Made by a program: the position numbers and the translations under genes. This document shows, in pieces, positions 29,753 to 39,358 of a stretch of 64,000 nt of DNA. The notes under the pieces are model-generated. The model was not told the origin of the DNA. It did not search any database and saw only the letters and a list, made by a program, of their open reading frames with translations. Positions within the stretch are counted from its first letter, which is position 1. Each line of letters begins with the position of its first letter. This DNA is from Bactericera cockerelli (Eukaryota; Arthropoda; Insecta; Hemiptera; Triozidae): the NCBI GenBank assembly GCA_024516035.1, contig CM044967.1, positions 2,846,859 through 2,910,858 on the forward strand. The letters run 5' to 3'.

Positions 29753-29917
29753 ATCTGGAGACCGTTCCAGGAACACTTTCTACTCTCTAAATCTCCGAAT
29801 CTCCCTTTCAACGCATTGTTTAATTTGAACGTAATAACCAATCAGAGTGCGTTGTGTGACGTTTGAAACGGAGATTCGGGGATTTTAAGAGTGGAGAGTA
29901 TTTCTGGAATGGGCTAC
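29753..29917. mobile_element. Foldback MITE, second copy
   Basis: It is a diverged relative of 17,372-17,580: CGTTCCAGGAACACTTTC, AATCTCCCTTTCAAC, AACGTAATAACCAATCAGAG, GCGTTGTGTGACGTTTGAAA and TATTTCTGGAATGGGC. Confidence 0.72.
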
Positions 29918-29929
29918 TGATGACTCTTG

Positions 29930-30195
29930 ATGAGCTGATGGTGAAATGTTGTTTAAAGATTCTCTAAAGCGAATTAATGGATCCAAAGGTTCAGTAATCT
30001 GATCAATATAATTTAAGAAAGTAGCTGGTCTTAGCGATTATGATTGTTTGACGATAACATTCAAACTTTCTAGGATATTTGATTTTATCCTAGTTAAATA
30101 GGTACTTCAGTCGAAATGAATTGACAAAATAATGATCACGAGATCGAGGTATAATTTATATTCCTGCATTTCATACAATTCGCAAAATCTAGACT
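29930..30195. other. Intergenic, nothing recognised
   Basis: No family match and no exon. Confidence 0.35.
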
Positions 30196-30199
30196 TATA

Positions 30200-30360
30200 A
30201 TAATAATACTGCCCGATTAGGACTATTAAAGTCTTATTATTCCAGCAGTAAGCCCAAGACATATTATTGCTTGGTAAAAATTTCTGGGTTTCGAACCCAC
30301 GAACTCTGGAATCTTTGGATTCACAGAGTGCCGCCTTTACCACTGAGCTACTGGGACAGA
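30200..30360 (-). mobile_element. SINE family A copy, reversed
   Basis: It has ACTGCCCGATTAGGACTATT, TTATTCCAGCAGTAAGCCCA, GGGTTTCGAACCCACGAACT and ACCACTGAGCTACTGGGACA. It ends about 10 bp from the hAT element. Confidence 0.85.
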
Positions 30361-30370
30361 CGGTATAGAG

Positions 30371-30960
30371 CAGCGGTCGGCAACCTTTTGAACTACGCGG
30401 ACCCCTAGCTTAGCTCGAAATTTTTTAAGGGACCCCCACACATTACAAAAGCGTGGGGGGGTATGAAAGAAAAGTAGGTAGATATGTACATGGTTATTAA
30501 GATTCTCAATGGATTTGGTTCTTTATTGAAACAAGAAAACGATAATAAAAACATTTCCCAAATTAATAACGGTAAAAAAATATTGAATTAACCTACTGAA
30601 CCACTCACTGGTTACTGAGAAGGCTGCTCTTGTTTCCATCCGACCAATTCTTTGATACGTGGGGCCAAACTTGATACGCCGACTCGGAGAGCATTTTCCA
30701 AGTCAAGTCTGCTCCTGTACTTTGATTTAATGGCTGTTACAGCAGAAAAAGTTTTTTCACACAGGTAGTTTGTTATGAATGGAGTTAAAATTTTAATTGC
30801 TTTATTAGCCAGGGCAGGATACTCTTTTTGGATGGACAGTCAAAATTGAGCCTTAGAAATATAATTTGAGTTCATGAGCTATTTTTCTTCTTTTTTTTTT
30901 AATCCTGAAATGGCTTCGCGGACCCCCGGGGGTCCGCGGACCCCAGGTTGCCGACCGCTG
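30371..30960 (-). mobile_element. hAT transposon, internally deleted, with 8-bp target duplication
   Basis: It starts CAGCGGTCGGCAACC and ends GGTTGCCGACCGCTG (perfect 15-bp inverted ends), flanked by GTATAGAG on both sides (30,363-30,370 and 30,961-30,968). At 590 bp it keeps only the end of the transposase gene. Confidence 0.92.
30612..30839 (-). pseudogene. hAT transposase, C-terminal dimerisation domain remnant
   Basis: It reads LSIQKEYPALANKAIKILTP, FITNYLCEKTFSAVTAIKSK, YRSRLDLENALRVGVSSLAP and RIKELVGWKQEQPSQ, then stop. This is the hAT dimerisation domain in the form found in ZBED-like/Zaphod-type proteins. An in-frame TGA lies just upstream of LSIQ, so the remnant is broken as well as truncated. 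Confidence 0.88.
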
Positions 30961-30974
30961 GTATAGAGTATAGA

Positions 30975-31025
30975 CTAATGTCCACAAAGGTATAACAAAA
31001 ACGTCTATTAATTTCGCCCTCAGAA
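30975..31025 (+). repeat. Single copy of the window-start repeat
   Basis: It has CCACAAAGGTATAACAAAAA and CGTCTATTAATTTCGCCCTC, matching the unit at 96-120. Confidence 0.7.
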
Positions 31026-31159
31026 TAGTCTACGGGGCATCAAATCCTGTCAACCTTAGCGCAAAATGGAAATGAACTTAGAGTATTTACAATCTTCACC
31101 ATCGTTCATGTGCTCATATAATATGGAAAACATGGAAATGAAAGAAAGCCAGCGTCGAT

Positions 31160-31310
31160 GGCGCGTTGAATGCACCGGTTCTTGTAGGATCACCGAAGTG
31201 AAGCAACGTCCAGCGAAGTATTCTTCGTCATGCTGGCATTCCGGCCCAACCCAGGCTAGGCGAGGTCAATGTGGGTAGCAGGTTTGTAAGTTTCCTGCGA
31301 ACAAAGGGCA
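31160..31310 (+). mobile_element. Family E core, forward
   Basis: It has GGCGCGTTGAATGCACCGGT, GGATCACCGAAGTGAAGCAA, CCAACCCAGGCTAGGCGAGG and TTTCCTGCGAACAAAGGGCA. The open frame here (about 70 residues) is a by-product. Confidence 0.6.
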
Positions 31311-31427
31311 AATACCAAGATATAGGCTAGAATTGTCGTCTTCAGTTTAAAGAACGTGAAGAACTTGGTGCTCGATAATAACAAATAAATACTACTACTA
31401 TATCTGTCCCGGTCTGTCCCGGCTGTC

Positions 31428-31645
31428 TGTCCCGGTAGCTCAGTAGTAAAGGCGGCTCTCTGTGAATCCAAAGACTCCAGAGATCGTGGGTTCGAAACCC
31501 AGCTGGGACATGACATGTTATACTCCCAATTGGGATTTTTACCACATAATATTATGTCTTGGGCTTACTGCTGGAATAATGGGACTTTAACAGTCCAAAT
31601 CGGGCAGTATAAATAAGGCGATATTATTATTATTACTATTGGAAA
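31428..31645 (+). mobile_element. SINE family A, best complete forward copy
   Basis: The head is TGTCCCGGTAGCTCAGTAGT, the B box GTGGGTTCGAAACCCAGC, the body GGGATTTTTACCACATAATA and GGGCTTACTGCTGGAATAAT, and the tail GGCGATATTATTATTATTAC. It can serve as the family reference. Confidence 0.88.
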
Positions 31646-32317
31646 TGAAAGATATTTAATGACTTTAATTTACAGCCAGCTTCCTATCAATCTATTCTAC
31701 CCCCCTCGGATGTTTATCCTCTGTTGATAAAATTCCAGCCAGCTACCAGAGCAACTTTTATTACGCTGCAAAAACCTGCAATAGGAGTCATTACCACATC
31801 AGTGGTTATTATTATTCTATGGTAACTTTTTGTCTAGAGACCCCCTAACCGCTCAATTTGCTCTTTTTTGCGGAAATCCACGAGCAATAAATTCAATCAT
31901 GCATTCTCCCCCCAAAAAACTTATCTTGCTCACGATCAAAACTTGTAACAAATTGTTAAATAACAAAGTACGAAATAGCTCCGCGGGGAGCAAGGAATTC
32001 TGTTCATATTAATGAAAATATGACATCTTAATAATAATAATTCTTTATTAGGATGACACTGAGCCACTGTTTCTAGAATCTAATGCAGGAGATAAGGAAG
32101 AATTCTTGCATCTGGGTTAATGAACTCTACAGGTGAAATCTTGAGGATCCTTTTAATTTCAAATTTGGTCTTCTCTTTTTTTTTACTTTTCTTTTTTTGT
32201 TGGTCTTTAGCGTTGCGAATGTTGTGTAATATTAAACATCAGCAGATCATTAAAGATGCAATCCCACTGTGAAGATACAATAATAAGAGAGAACTTATTC
32301 ACACTGTCCGCTCGGGA

Positions 32318-32485
32318 CTTTGAAATACCTCGTGAGGAAAAATGAGTAGATGCTTTAATGTTAGCAGCGACCAGTGGCGGAATTATAGGCAAAAAAAAAT
32401 TGGGATATTAAAGATAAGTCCTATAATTCTGCGCTAACAACTAAAATTGTGATATATAACACGAAAAAACACATTTATTTATTAT
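32318..32485 (+). mobile_element. SINE family H, 5'-truncated
   Basis: It has ATACCTCGTGAGGAAAAATG, AGCAGCGACCAGTGGCGGAA and AATTCTGCGCTAACAACTAA, then ACACATTTATTTATT. Confidence 0.8.
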
Positions 32486-32639
32486 GTGAAATATAATTAT
32501 GTGTTATTATATCATAATTTTAATGGTCAGCACAGAATTATTTATCCATAATGGTCGCTGCTTCACATCAGAAGGGTCAATATTTTTTCCTGACGAGGTA
32601 TAAGTGGACCACAAACATACAAGCATTACAAGTACACAG

Positions 32640-32715
32640 CCGGAAAATTTCGACTCCGCCGGATTCGAACCCAGGTCGCCGCGCGTGCAAGCCTATCCAC
32701 TCGGCCACGGTGAGT
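32640..32715 (-). mobile_element. tRNA-like SINE head, reversed
   Basis: The reversed strand shows a B box (GGGTTCGAATCCGGCGGAG) and an A-box-like GTGGCCGAGTGGATAGGC. It is a head distinct from families A-H. Confidence 0.55.
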
Positions 32716-32889
32716 ACTGCTAAAATTAATAAAATTAAAATAATTAATGCCAATGCAAATGTAAAACTTCTTACGCTTGAGGACTATTTCTGTTTTTGGT
32801 GAGCGGGCTACTGGACCATTTATTTCCTGCACGGGCTGAATTTTCGCCTAGTTAATTCTTGCCATCTAGTTAAAAAATGCCATTTCGAC

Positions 32890-33200
32890 TAAACGCCTCG
32901 CTCCCGTGCAACAACTATGATTACGCCTTCAAAAACATTTAAAAAAATGCTAATGTGACTAGCTCATTTTTGGTTACGATAAAAGCGCCCTACAAAAATA
33001 AATCCATAAGAAGAATACTATAAGCAGTTAATTTTATTTACAAAACGCCTTCAAAAATAGTCCTCATAAGAAAAAATACTACATGCAGTTCATTATAATA
33101 GATAAAAACGCCTTCAAAAAAATATTCAAGAAAAGAATACTAAATGATGTTATTTTTGTTCTGTGCATTATAGCGCCTTCAAAAATATTCAAGTAAGTTA
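32890..33200. repeat. Tandem repeat, unit about 62 bp, five copies
   Basis: CGCCTTCAAAAAxA (first position 32,924; variants at 32,986, 33,046, 33,109 and 33,174) begins each unit. ATTCATAAGAAGAATACTA-like and GCAGTTAATTTTATT-like pieces follow. An inverted GGAAGGCGTTTT lies just downstream. Confidence 0.82.
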
Positions 33201-33364
33201 CTTTCCAATTACCAATGTATTAATTTATTGGAAGGCGTTTTATTTGTGTTCAAGGGACGAATGCTCGCACGGCACCGGAACTCATTCGGTAGGTACTGAA
33301 TATTATTTTTTATGAGAGGCTGCAATATTAGATGGTAAATTGTGTAGTTTTCTTTTGGATAAAT

Positions 33365-33625
33365 TTTTTTCCAGGTTCGGTATTTCCAAATATTTCCATT
33401 TTATTCCAAATGTTTCCAGTTTAGCTTCCCCACTATTCGTGAAAGAAAAATGCGTTTCGGTACTTCTAAAGATAAACATTGGACTTAACCTATAAAAGAA
33501 ATGGAAGCAAGAATTTTATAAATCCATTTAGTTAACCAAACTGGAAGAAGATTTTTCTTCTTCCAAAAGAAAAATAACTTTCTTCCAGTTCGTTCATTTT
33601 ATTCCACTTGAATCCACTTTGGATA
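33365..33625. repeat. Palindromic repeat family, copy 2
   Basis: It shares with 10,320-10,560 the segments TTAACCTATAAAAGAA, GGAAGCAAGAATTTTA-like and AGAAAAATACGGC on reversed or same strands, with (T)TCCA(x)TTATTCCA units at both ends. Confidence 0.5.
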
Positions 33626-33639
33626 GAAAGAAAAATACG

Positions 33640-34130
33640 GCTATTAGTATTTCAATCATTGGATTAAATTCAAAATCTCTTTGATTCAGAATATTATATT
33701 TTGACAAACGTTCACGATACCTTTGAAAAAGGCATGTACCTACAGTATTTAAAGAAATTCACTATGCAATAAGCAAAGCATTCTCGGAATGATTTCAAAG
33801 TTGGAAAAGTTTTCGATGAATAGCGCTTCTTGTAAAGTTTCGTTACTTGTTGGGAAAGCTCACGTAAGAAAGCAATTGTTCAGTTACAAAAGTTCTTAAT
33901 AGATGGCGCTTTATGTGCAGTGCTGGGGGAACCCCTTAAAAAATAATATATGGAAAGGTGCTGAAAAACGAGGCATCTTTATATAGGCCATAAGTAGGTC
34001 ATAGATTATGAAAAATAGCTGGATATGACTTTTTTTTAAAAGAGATGTTGTAATTTAAAAAATAAAAAAATAAAGAGCGTTGAGGAAATTAGAGTGTGAT
34101 ATAGAAGAGTGTTTGGGGTGTTATAATAAT
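33640..34130. other. Intergenic, nothing recognised
   Basis: No match to the window's repeat families and no exon. Confidence 0.35.
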
Positions 34131-34135
34131 AATAA

Positions 34136-34268
34136 TAATTCTCACATGCTCAAATTAATTTGAGTATGTCATTACATAATAATTGACTCTGAGTGTTAGG
34201 TGGTAGAAAATTCTTTGAGCGATAACCTTAACTGGTGGTTACTATCCACTAAAGAGTGTTATTATTGT
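34136..34268 (+). mobile_element. SINE family B, head missing
   Basis: It has GACTCTGAGTGTTAGGTGGT, AGAAAATTCTTTGAGCGATA and CCACTAAAGAGTGTTATTAT. It meets an inverted family B copy tail to tail. Confidence 0.75.
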
Positions 34269-34460
34269 AAGGTAACCACTAGGGAGGTCTAGGCGAGCAT
34301 TCCTCTCACCTAACCTTCAGGGTGGTATTTATTACGTGGTCATTGTTCATATACTCAAATGAATGAGAAAAATCATGCACTGGGTGGGATTCGAACCAAC
34401 AGGTACTTACGCTTCTAGATTACCAGACTAGCACCTTAACCAGTTGACCACCAATGCTCG
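34269..34460 (-). mobile_element. SINE family B, reversed
   Basis: It has GGTAACCACTAGGGAGGTC, CATGCACTGGGTGGGATTCG, ACCAACAGGTACTTACGCTT and CTTAACCAGTTGACCACCAA. Confidence 0.8.
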
Positions 34461-34527
34461 GAATCATCTTGGGAGGAAGCACATTTTTTATTAAATTGAA
34501 AACAGATGCCCGAGATAAAGAATATCT

Positions 34528-34600
34528 CTGTCTGGCTGGGGGACGTTAAACAGGAGAAGACCAGTGTCTAGAGGACTATAAACAGAGAATGGACTAGTCA
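34528..34600 (+). repeat. Fragment of element X monomers
   Basis: Two diverged monomers: TGTCTGGCTGGGGGACGTTA and GAGGACTATAAACAGAGAAT. Confidence 0.6.
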
Positions 34601-34924
34601 ACCCTAACAAACAGGCTAGCTTGCAGTTTCCCAAAGGTAATGGCTTATAACGAAAAAGCCCAAGTTCTCACGATGGTTGATCGCACATAGAAATATTATG
34701 TGGTTCAGAACGAGCCAACTTTTCTCTTGAGTTTGGCTGGAGACTGGAGACCATCACTCCCCTCAGCTGAAGCCAAGCTGGTTACAACAACAACATAGAA
34801 AATATCTCGTCCTTTGTATAAGATGTTCTGCACAACTCGGCCGAGGTGTTTGATTGTGGTAATTCTAGCTGAAGGGTCTTATAAAACCTGCCATCGAAGA
34901 GAAATACCAATCGTAAGCGATCAC

Positions 34925-35145
34925 CCGGCTGGTGAAGTTAATGTGGCAAGCTGGTACGAGTTCCCAGCGAATTGAGGGTAAAACCCCCGTCCTGACTATC
35001 TCAAATCAGGAAGAAAAACCTAAAATAGTATCATTAAACATGGCAGGAGCCTAGGCATTGGATCCGGGTGTCCATATAATCCTTCCACCACCCTGAGATA
35101 GGTATCTGTGCCTAGACATGATCTGGCGTCCATAAAATCCTTCCA
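34925..35145 (+). repeat. Family E tail followed by repeat G
   Basis: GGTACGAGTTCCCAGCGAAT and AAACCCCCGTCCTGACTATC are the family E end. GGCAGGAGCCTAGGCATTGG and ATATAATCCTTCCACCACCC follow from repeat G, the latter twice. Confidence 0.6.
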
Positions 35146-35149
35146 CCAC

Positions 35150-35790
35150 GTCAGTTGGGTATTTGCAGTTTATTTAACAATACAGTTCTCTGTTAATCCT
35201 GCAAGTATGGGCCTAAATAAGAGTCCCTTGACTCTCACAGGCTAAACAAAGTCTCATTAGTGCATTTTTGGGTACATTGTCCATTTGTCCAACCTAGGGC
35301 CTTGTCCTTTCAAAACTTGGCTTGACGCACTGTCGTGCATGCGTGTTCATTAGGGAACTATTCTAGTCGCTTTCTTTGACAAAGAAAAAAAATCTTTCTT
35401 CTCCGACAGCTCGCATTCGCTCGCAAATTATACCCTTGCGAGCCTTTGCATCGCGAAAATCTTTGCATTTGATTTGCAATGAAATACTTAGGTATAATAT
35501 ATTATGTTAGTCAACTCGAATTAGTGATACTTCTTTAAACTAAAAATCAACTTACCGTAACACATGAATTTCACAGATCTTCTGTGGTTTCGTGAAAAAT
35601 ACACACCATTTGTTTTCATTTTGTCTGTGGTTCTGTGGAAAATACATCACTTGTTTCCATTTAGTGTTACATACATTTAGCTTTCCGATGTTCTGATACG
35701 AAAATGGCGAGAGAAAATCTCAAAGACATCCGGAGATAATGTTATTTCCATTCCATTCCGTACATAATCCATTAGGCGCTCGGGGAATTC
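35150..35790. other. Intergenic, nothing recognised
   Basis: No repeat family or exon seen. It may be distal upstream sequence of the candidate gene that starts at 36,184. Confidence 0.35.
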
Positions 35791-35799
35791 TCCTCTGAG

Positions 35800-36183
35800 A
35801 CAAAACATCAAAGTAGCACGAAATTTTGTGTTAGAGCTGGCGGGGTGGGGAGGGGCCGACGCTTTCGTTGCGTATCTCTGCGCTGTGGAAAGTTTCGAAA
35901 GCTCTCAATGCGGAGATGCAAGAACAGTCTGTCTCTAGCTTGCGGTGCGCGCACAAGCCACGGGAATGAAGTGTTGATATCGGACCCCGCTCACGAGAAT
36001 AGCCCATGAATAATTACAAGGGGAGAGAATTAGTTTGCCACACTTGGTCTCGGAGAAAATTTTCAGTTTCAAAATAAATCGACACGAGCGACAAAATTCC
36101 TTTTTTCAAGTTTTTCGAGTTCCACAATTACTTTTCCCAAGCGCTACTTCTTCCTGTAGTCCCTGCGGATTTATGGATTGATC
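35800..36183 (+). promoter_or_regulatory. Candidate promoter and 5' leader
   Basis: This stretch is clearly richer in G+C and CG dinucleotides (GGCGGGGTGGGGAGGGGCCG, GGTGCGCGCACAAGCCACGG) than its surroundings and free of repeats, which is unusual in this window. A one-codon upstream reading frame (ATG GAT TGA) starts at 36,174, just before the proposed start. Confidence 0.4.
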
Positions 36184-36225
36184 ATGGATAGCGGAGCTTT
36201 GTCACTGGGAACTTTGTTCGGAAAG
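36184..36225 (+). CDS. Candidate first coding exon of an unidentified gene
   Basis: An ATG with a G at +4 opens 14 codons, MDSGALSLGTLFGK, that end exactly at a strong donor, AAG|GTAAGA. The stretch before it is comparatively CG-rich. No later exon was found downstream in the clean part of the window, so the protein is not recognisable. It could also be chance. Confidence 0.4.
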
Positions 36226-36229
36226 GTAA

Positions 36230-36700
36230 GATGAAATATTCTGGACCACATCAATGGAATTCTACCTTCATTCTAACCACCGAAGCAACTCCTAGCGCAC
36301 TACTTCTCACCAGTAGATTGAAAAAACTGCGGGACACCAAGCCCTGTTCAATATGGACGTTTCACTATATTTAGGTCAAACTTCCTCACTCAATATTTTG
36401 TGTGTTTTTTAAATTTGAAAACTATCTAATTATTCGATTCCATTGACATTTTTGTTAATATACCAGGCATGGTTATTTTCAAATTGATCTTTCAAAAACT
36501 AAAAACTTCAATGATAAATTATTATTATCTATTTTTTAAAAGGAACTTCAAATTGAATAAAAGGAACATCGATAGGCAGTGTAGCTAGGAAAGGAAAAAT
36601 GACATCAGCCGTTTTGAGGAACAGAATATCAATTTCCTTTAAAAATTCCTATAGCTTTAGTATGACTTAATCCTGGCCAAAATCGCTAATTACATTGACA
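36230..36700. other. Intron-like sequence, nothing recognised
   Basis: AT-rich, no repeats matched. Confidence 0.35.
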
Positions 36701-36705
36701 GAATA

Positions 36706-36900
36706 CACGTGCATTGGTGGTTGCGTGGTAAGGGGGCCAGTCTGGTAATTCAGGTAGCGGAGGGATCCGTTGGTTCGAATTCCACCCAATGTATGATTTT
36801 TTCGTACACTTGGGACTTTGACCTCACAATAATGGCACCAAAACAACAGGCTGGAATGATGGACCTCCTGGTTGGGCAGTACAATAATAATAATAATAGG
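36706..36900 (+). mobile_element. Chimeric SINE: family B head, A-like tail
   Basis: The head reads GGTTGCGTGGTAAGGGGGCC, GGAGGGATCCGTTGGTTCGA and CCACCCAATGTATGA. After 36,820 it reads GGCTGGAATGATGGACCTCC and GGGCAGTACAATAATAATAA, which resembles the family A end. Confidence 0.6.
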
Positions 36901-37219
36901 TAATCTAACAAGGGAAAGCTAAAATTAATAGAGCTTTTAAGCCCAGAACTATGAATGATTCTTATAAATACGGGGTATTATTAATACTGAATTTTTTTAA
37001 AAATTTAGGCATTTTTACAGAAAAATCTGTAATTTGAGCATTAAATTAAGCATTCTATTGCCCACCATATCCATGACACGGTTGTAAAACTACTAAATAT
37101 TGAGATAAAGCAATAGATTAATTTTCATTGACCGTTTTCGTAGTAGATCGATCTAGAAGTCGGTTATTGTTTGTTTTATTAGAGTTTAACGTCGTTTTTC
37201 AACTGCATGGTCATACACG

Positions 37220-37395
37220 ACGGGGGTTTTACCCTCCATTCGCAGGAAACGTACAAACCTACTACCCACATTGACCTCACCCAGCCTGGTTTTGGCCGGA
37301 ATGCCAGGATCACGAAGTCTTCACCTCGCTGGACGTTGCTGAACTTCGGTGATCCTACGAGAACCATCGTGCATTCAACGCGCCATCGGTGCTGG
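37220..37395 (-). mobile_element. Family E core, reversed
   Basis: It has TTACCCTCCATTCGCAGGAA, TTGGCCGGAATGCCAGGATC, CCTCGCTGGACGTTGCTGAA and TTCAACGCGCCATCGGTGCT, the reverse of 31,160-31,310. Confidence 0.65.
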
Positions 37396-37610
37396 CTAGA
37401 AGTCGGTTATTGGAGTGATAAGGCACAAGAATTTTAGTAAGGCTGGGTTAGGAAACTGTGACATGACTCTTTTTATGAACCCAAATATGAAAACCTAATC
37501 ATTAGACACAAGACCAACAATTATGTTTTCTTTTAATACATATTATTATCTTTTTATTTAGCTTCTTTTTTATTTGTTATTATTGTTTATGTTGATAGGG
37601 AACTTTAAGA

Positions 37611-37800
37611 GTTGGGTGGAAGAGATTGCCAAAGGCAATAACCCCGCCCTATAGTTAGGACATAGGTATGTATATATTTATTTATTAATTTTTTCTTCAT
37701 TTTTTTCTTTTTTTACTTCTTCTCATTTATTTTGTAATTATCTATGTTGTATAAATATATGTCCTTATTAATAAAGTGTAGAATAATAATAATAAAGACC
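37611..37800 (+). mobile_element. Truncated non-LTR 3' end
   Basis: It starts GTTGGGTGGAAGAGATTGCC, then AAAGGCAATAACCCCGCCCT, and ends AATAAAGTGTAGAATAATAA. Confidence 0.78.
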
Positions 37801-37875
37801 TATTTGACTGTTGGTGGAAATGGGCGTTTCTCACTTTTCAGATGGGGAAAACTAATGCTAAGTCATGACTTACGA

Positions 37876-38092
37876 TAATAATAATAATACTCTTTAGTGG
37901 AAGGTAACGACCAGGCGAGGTTAATGCTCACAGCATTTTCTACCACCTAACCCTCGGTGTCTTATTATTATGTGGTTATAAACTCAAATTAATGAGGAAA
38001 AGTTCATGCACTGGGTGGGATTCGAACCAACGGATCCCTACACTACCTGGATTACCAGACTAGCGCGTTAACCACTTGAATACTATTGCACA
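37876..38092 (-). mobile_element. SINE family B, complete, reversed
   Basis: It has AATACTCTTTAGTGGAAGGT, TCATGCACTGGGTGGGATTC, CCTACACTACCTGGATTACC and AGCGCGTTAACCACTTGAAT. Confidence 0.85.
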
Positions 38093-38109
38093 CATAAGAT
38101 CTCGATATC

Positions 38110-38345
38110 GTTTCCCGGTAGCTCAGTGGTCAAGGCGTCTAACTGGTAATCCAGAGGTCGTGGGTTCAAAAACCAGCCGTTATATGTATGAGAGTTATCT
38201 TCCCATTTGGGATTTAACCACATAATAATACAACTTGGGCTTACTGCTGGAATACTGTGGGACTCATTTCGGTCCCAGTCCTCAAAATGGGAGTCCTAAT
38301 CTAGTAGTATAAATATATAAATAAGGTGATATTAATTATTATTAA
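38110..38345 (+). mobile_element. SINE family A copy
   Basis: It has TTCCCGGTAGCTCAGTGGTC, GGTCGTGGGTTCAAAAACCA and TTGGGCTTACTGCTGGAATA, and ends TAAGGTGATATTAATTATTA. Confidence 0.83.
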
Positions 38346-38469
38346 GAACCATTAACTTGTACTTTTATTAACAGTTTCTCTTAATTTATGTGAGGAGTAA
38401 ATTCATACTTTCTCACATAATAGTATTATTAATTTCGCCCTAAATCTTAACCTTTCTATTTTCATTCTG

Positions 38470-38835
38470 AGCTCGAGAACCAGGATAAACAGGAGCTCAA
38501 GGGACCGGCAATGTTTTCCTGTTCAGAGAGGTTTCCTGATAAAAAAGTTAAAATAGAAAGAAAAAAAGCAGGAAATCTTGTAAGTTCCACGAGTTTCGTA
38601 GTTTATCCAGGTTTCCTCCTTACACAATTCCAGTTTATCCAGGTTTCCTGCTTACAAAAGTTTTATCCAGGTTTCCTGCTTACACAAGTCCTGTTTATCC
38701 ATGTTTCCTGCTTACAAAAGTCTTGTTTATCCAGGTTTCCTGCTTACACAAGTCCTGTTTATCCAGGTTTCCTGCTTACACATGTTTATCCAGGTTTCTT
38801 GATTCCTGACACAATATGTTTATTTAGGCTCGACT
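38470..38835. repeat. Pogo-like repeat enclosing a 31-bp minisatellite
   Basis: The ends carry CTCGAGAACCAGGATAAACA and a reversed relative ATTTAGGCTCGACTG. Between 38,600 and 38,810 the unit TTTATCCAGGTTTCCTGCTT plus ACACAAGTCCTG repeats about seven times. The unit is itself a form of the pogo-like terminus (TCCAGGTTT) seen at 13.25 kb. Confidence 0.7.
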
Positions 38836-38867
38836 GTAATTTATTCTAATTTTATCTCATGAACTAT

Positions 38868-39227
38868 CAACACCGTGCATGGACTTGACTTCCACAAGTG
38901 GTTAACGCTGGTAATCCAGGTAGCGTAGGGATCTGTTGCTTCGAATTCCACCCAGTGCATGGATTTTTTCCTCATTAATTTGAGTTTGTAACTACATAAT
39001 AATAAGACTCTAAGGGTTAGGTTTTAGAAAATGCTTTGAGCATTAACATAGCTGGTGGTTACCTTCCACTTCTTCTTTCACTTTGCCTTTTCCCAATCCT
39101 ACTTGGGGTCGGCATTGTTCAAACCCATGGTTGAGGTTGGTTGGTTTTGGCATATGTATGTTTTACGGCTGGATGACCTTCCTGTTCCTGTTCCTTCCAC
39201 TAAAGAGTCTTATTATTATTATTATTA
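38868..39227 (+). mobile_element. SINE family B with a repeat I insertion
   Basis: The head has GCTGGTAATCCAGGTAGCGT and TCGAATTCCACCCAGTGCAT, and the body GGTGGTTACCTTCCAC. It is broken at 39,070 by repeat I and resumes CCTTCCACTAAAGAGTCTTA at 39,197, so CCTTCCACT is duplicated around the insert. Confidence 0.78.
39070..39195 (+). repeat. Repeat I inside SINE B
   Basis: It has CTTTGCCTTTTCCCAATCCT, TTGGGGTCGGCATTGTTCAA, GGTTGAGGTTGGTTGG and GGCTGGATGACCTTCCTGTT. It is the longest copy seen. The 9-bp duplication beside it suggests transposition. Confidence 0.65.
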
Positions 39228-39358
39228 TGTGATGGTTTTGATAAATTTCTCTTCAGGAAATACGCATGACAAATGACTCATGTGCATTTTCCATTGCACT
39301 ACAAATGTCCTGAATTGCACGTCGAGAATAAAATCTAGAATATAGGCTTTGTATCAAG

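Noticed and set aside
31428..31520. True tRNA genes (this and about twenty other B-box-bearing sites)
   Set aside because: Each tRNA-like head is followed by the same SINE body and tail. The cloverleaf arms do not close and no copy stands alone with a T-run terminator.
32890..33200. A CRISPR array, because of regular spacing
   Set aside because: Units are contiguous and similar throughout, with no unique spacers, and the setting is an animal genome.
38511..38849. A 112-residue frame with repeated 'PGFLLT'
   Set aside because: It is a translation of the 31-bp minisatellite.
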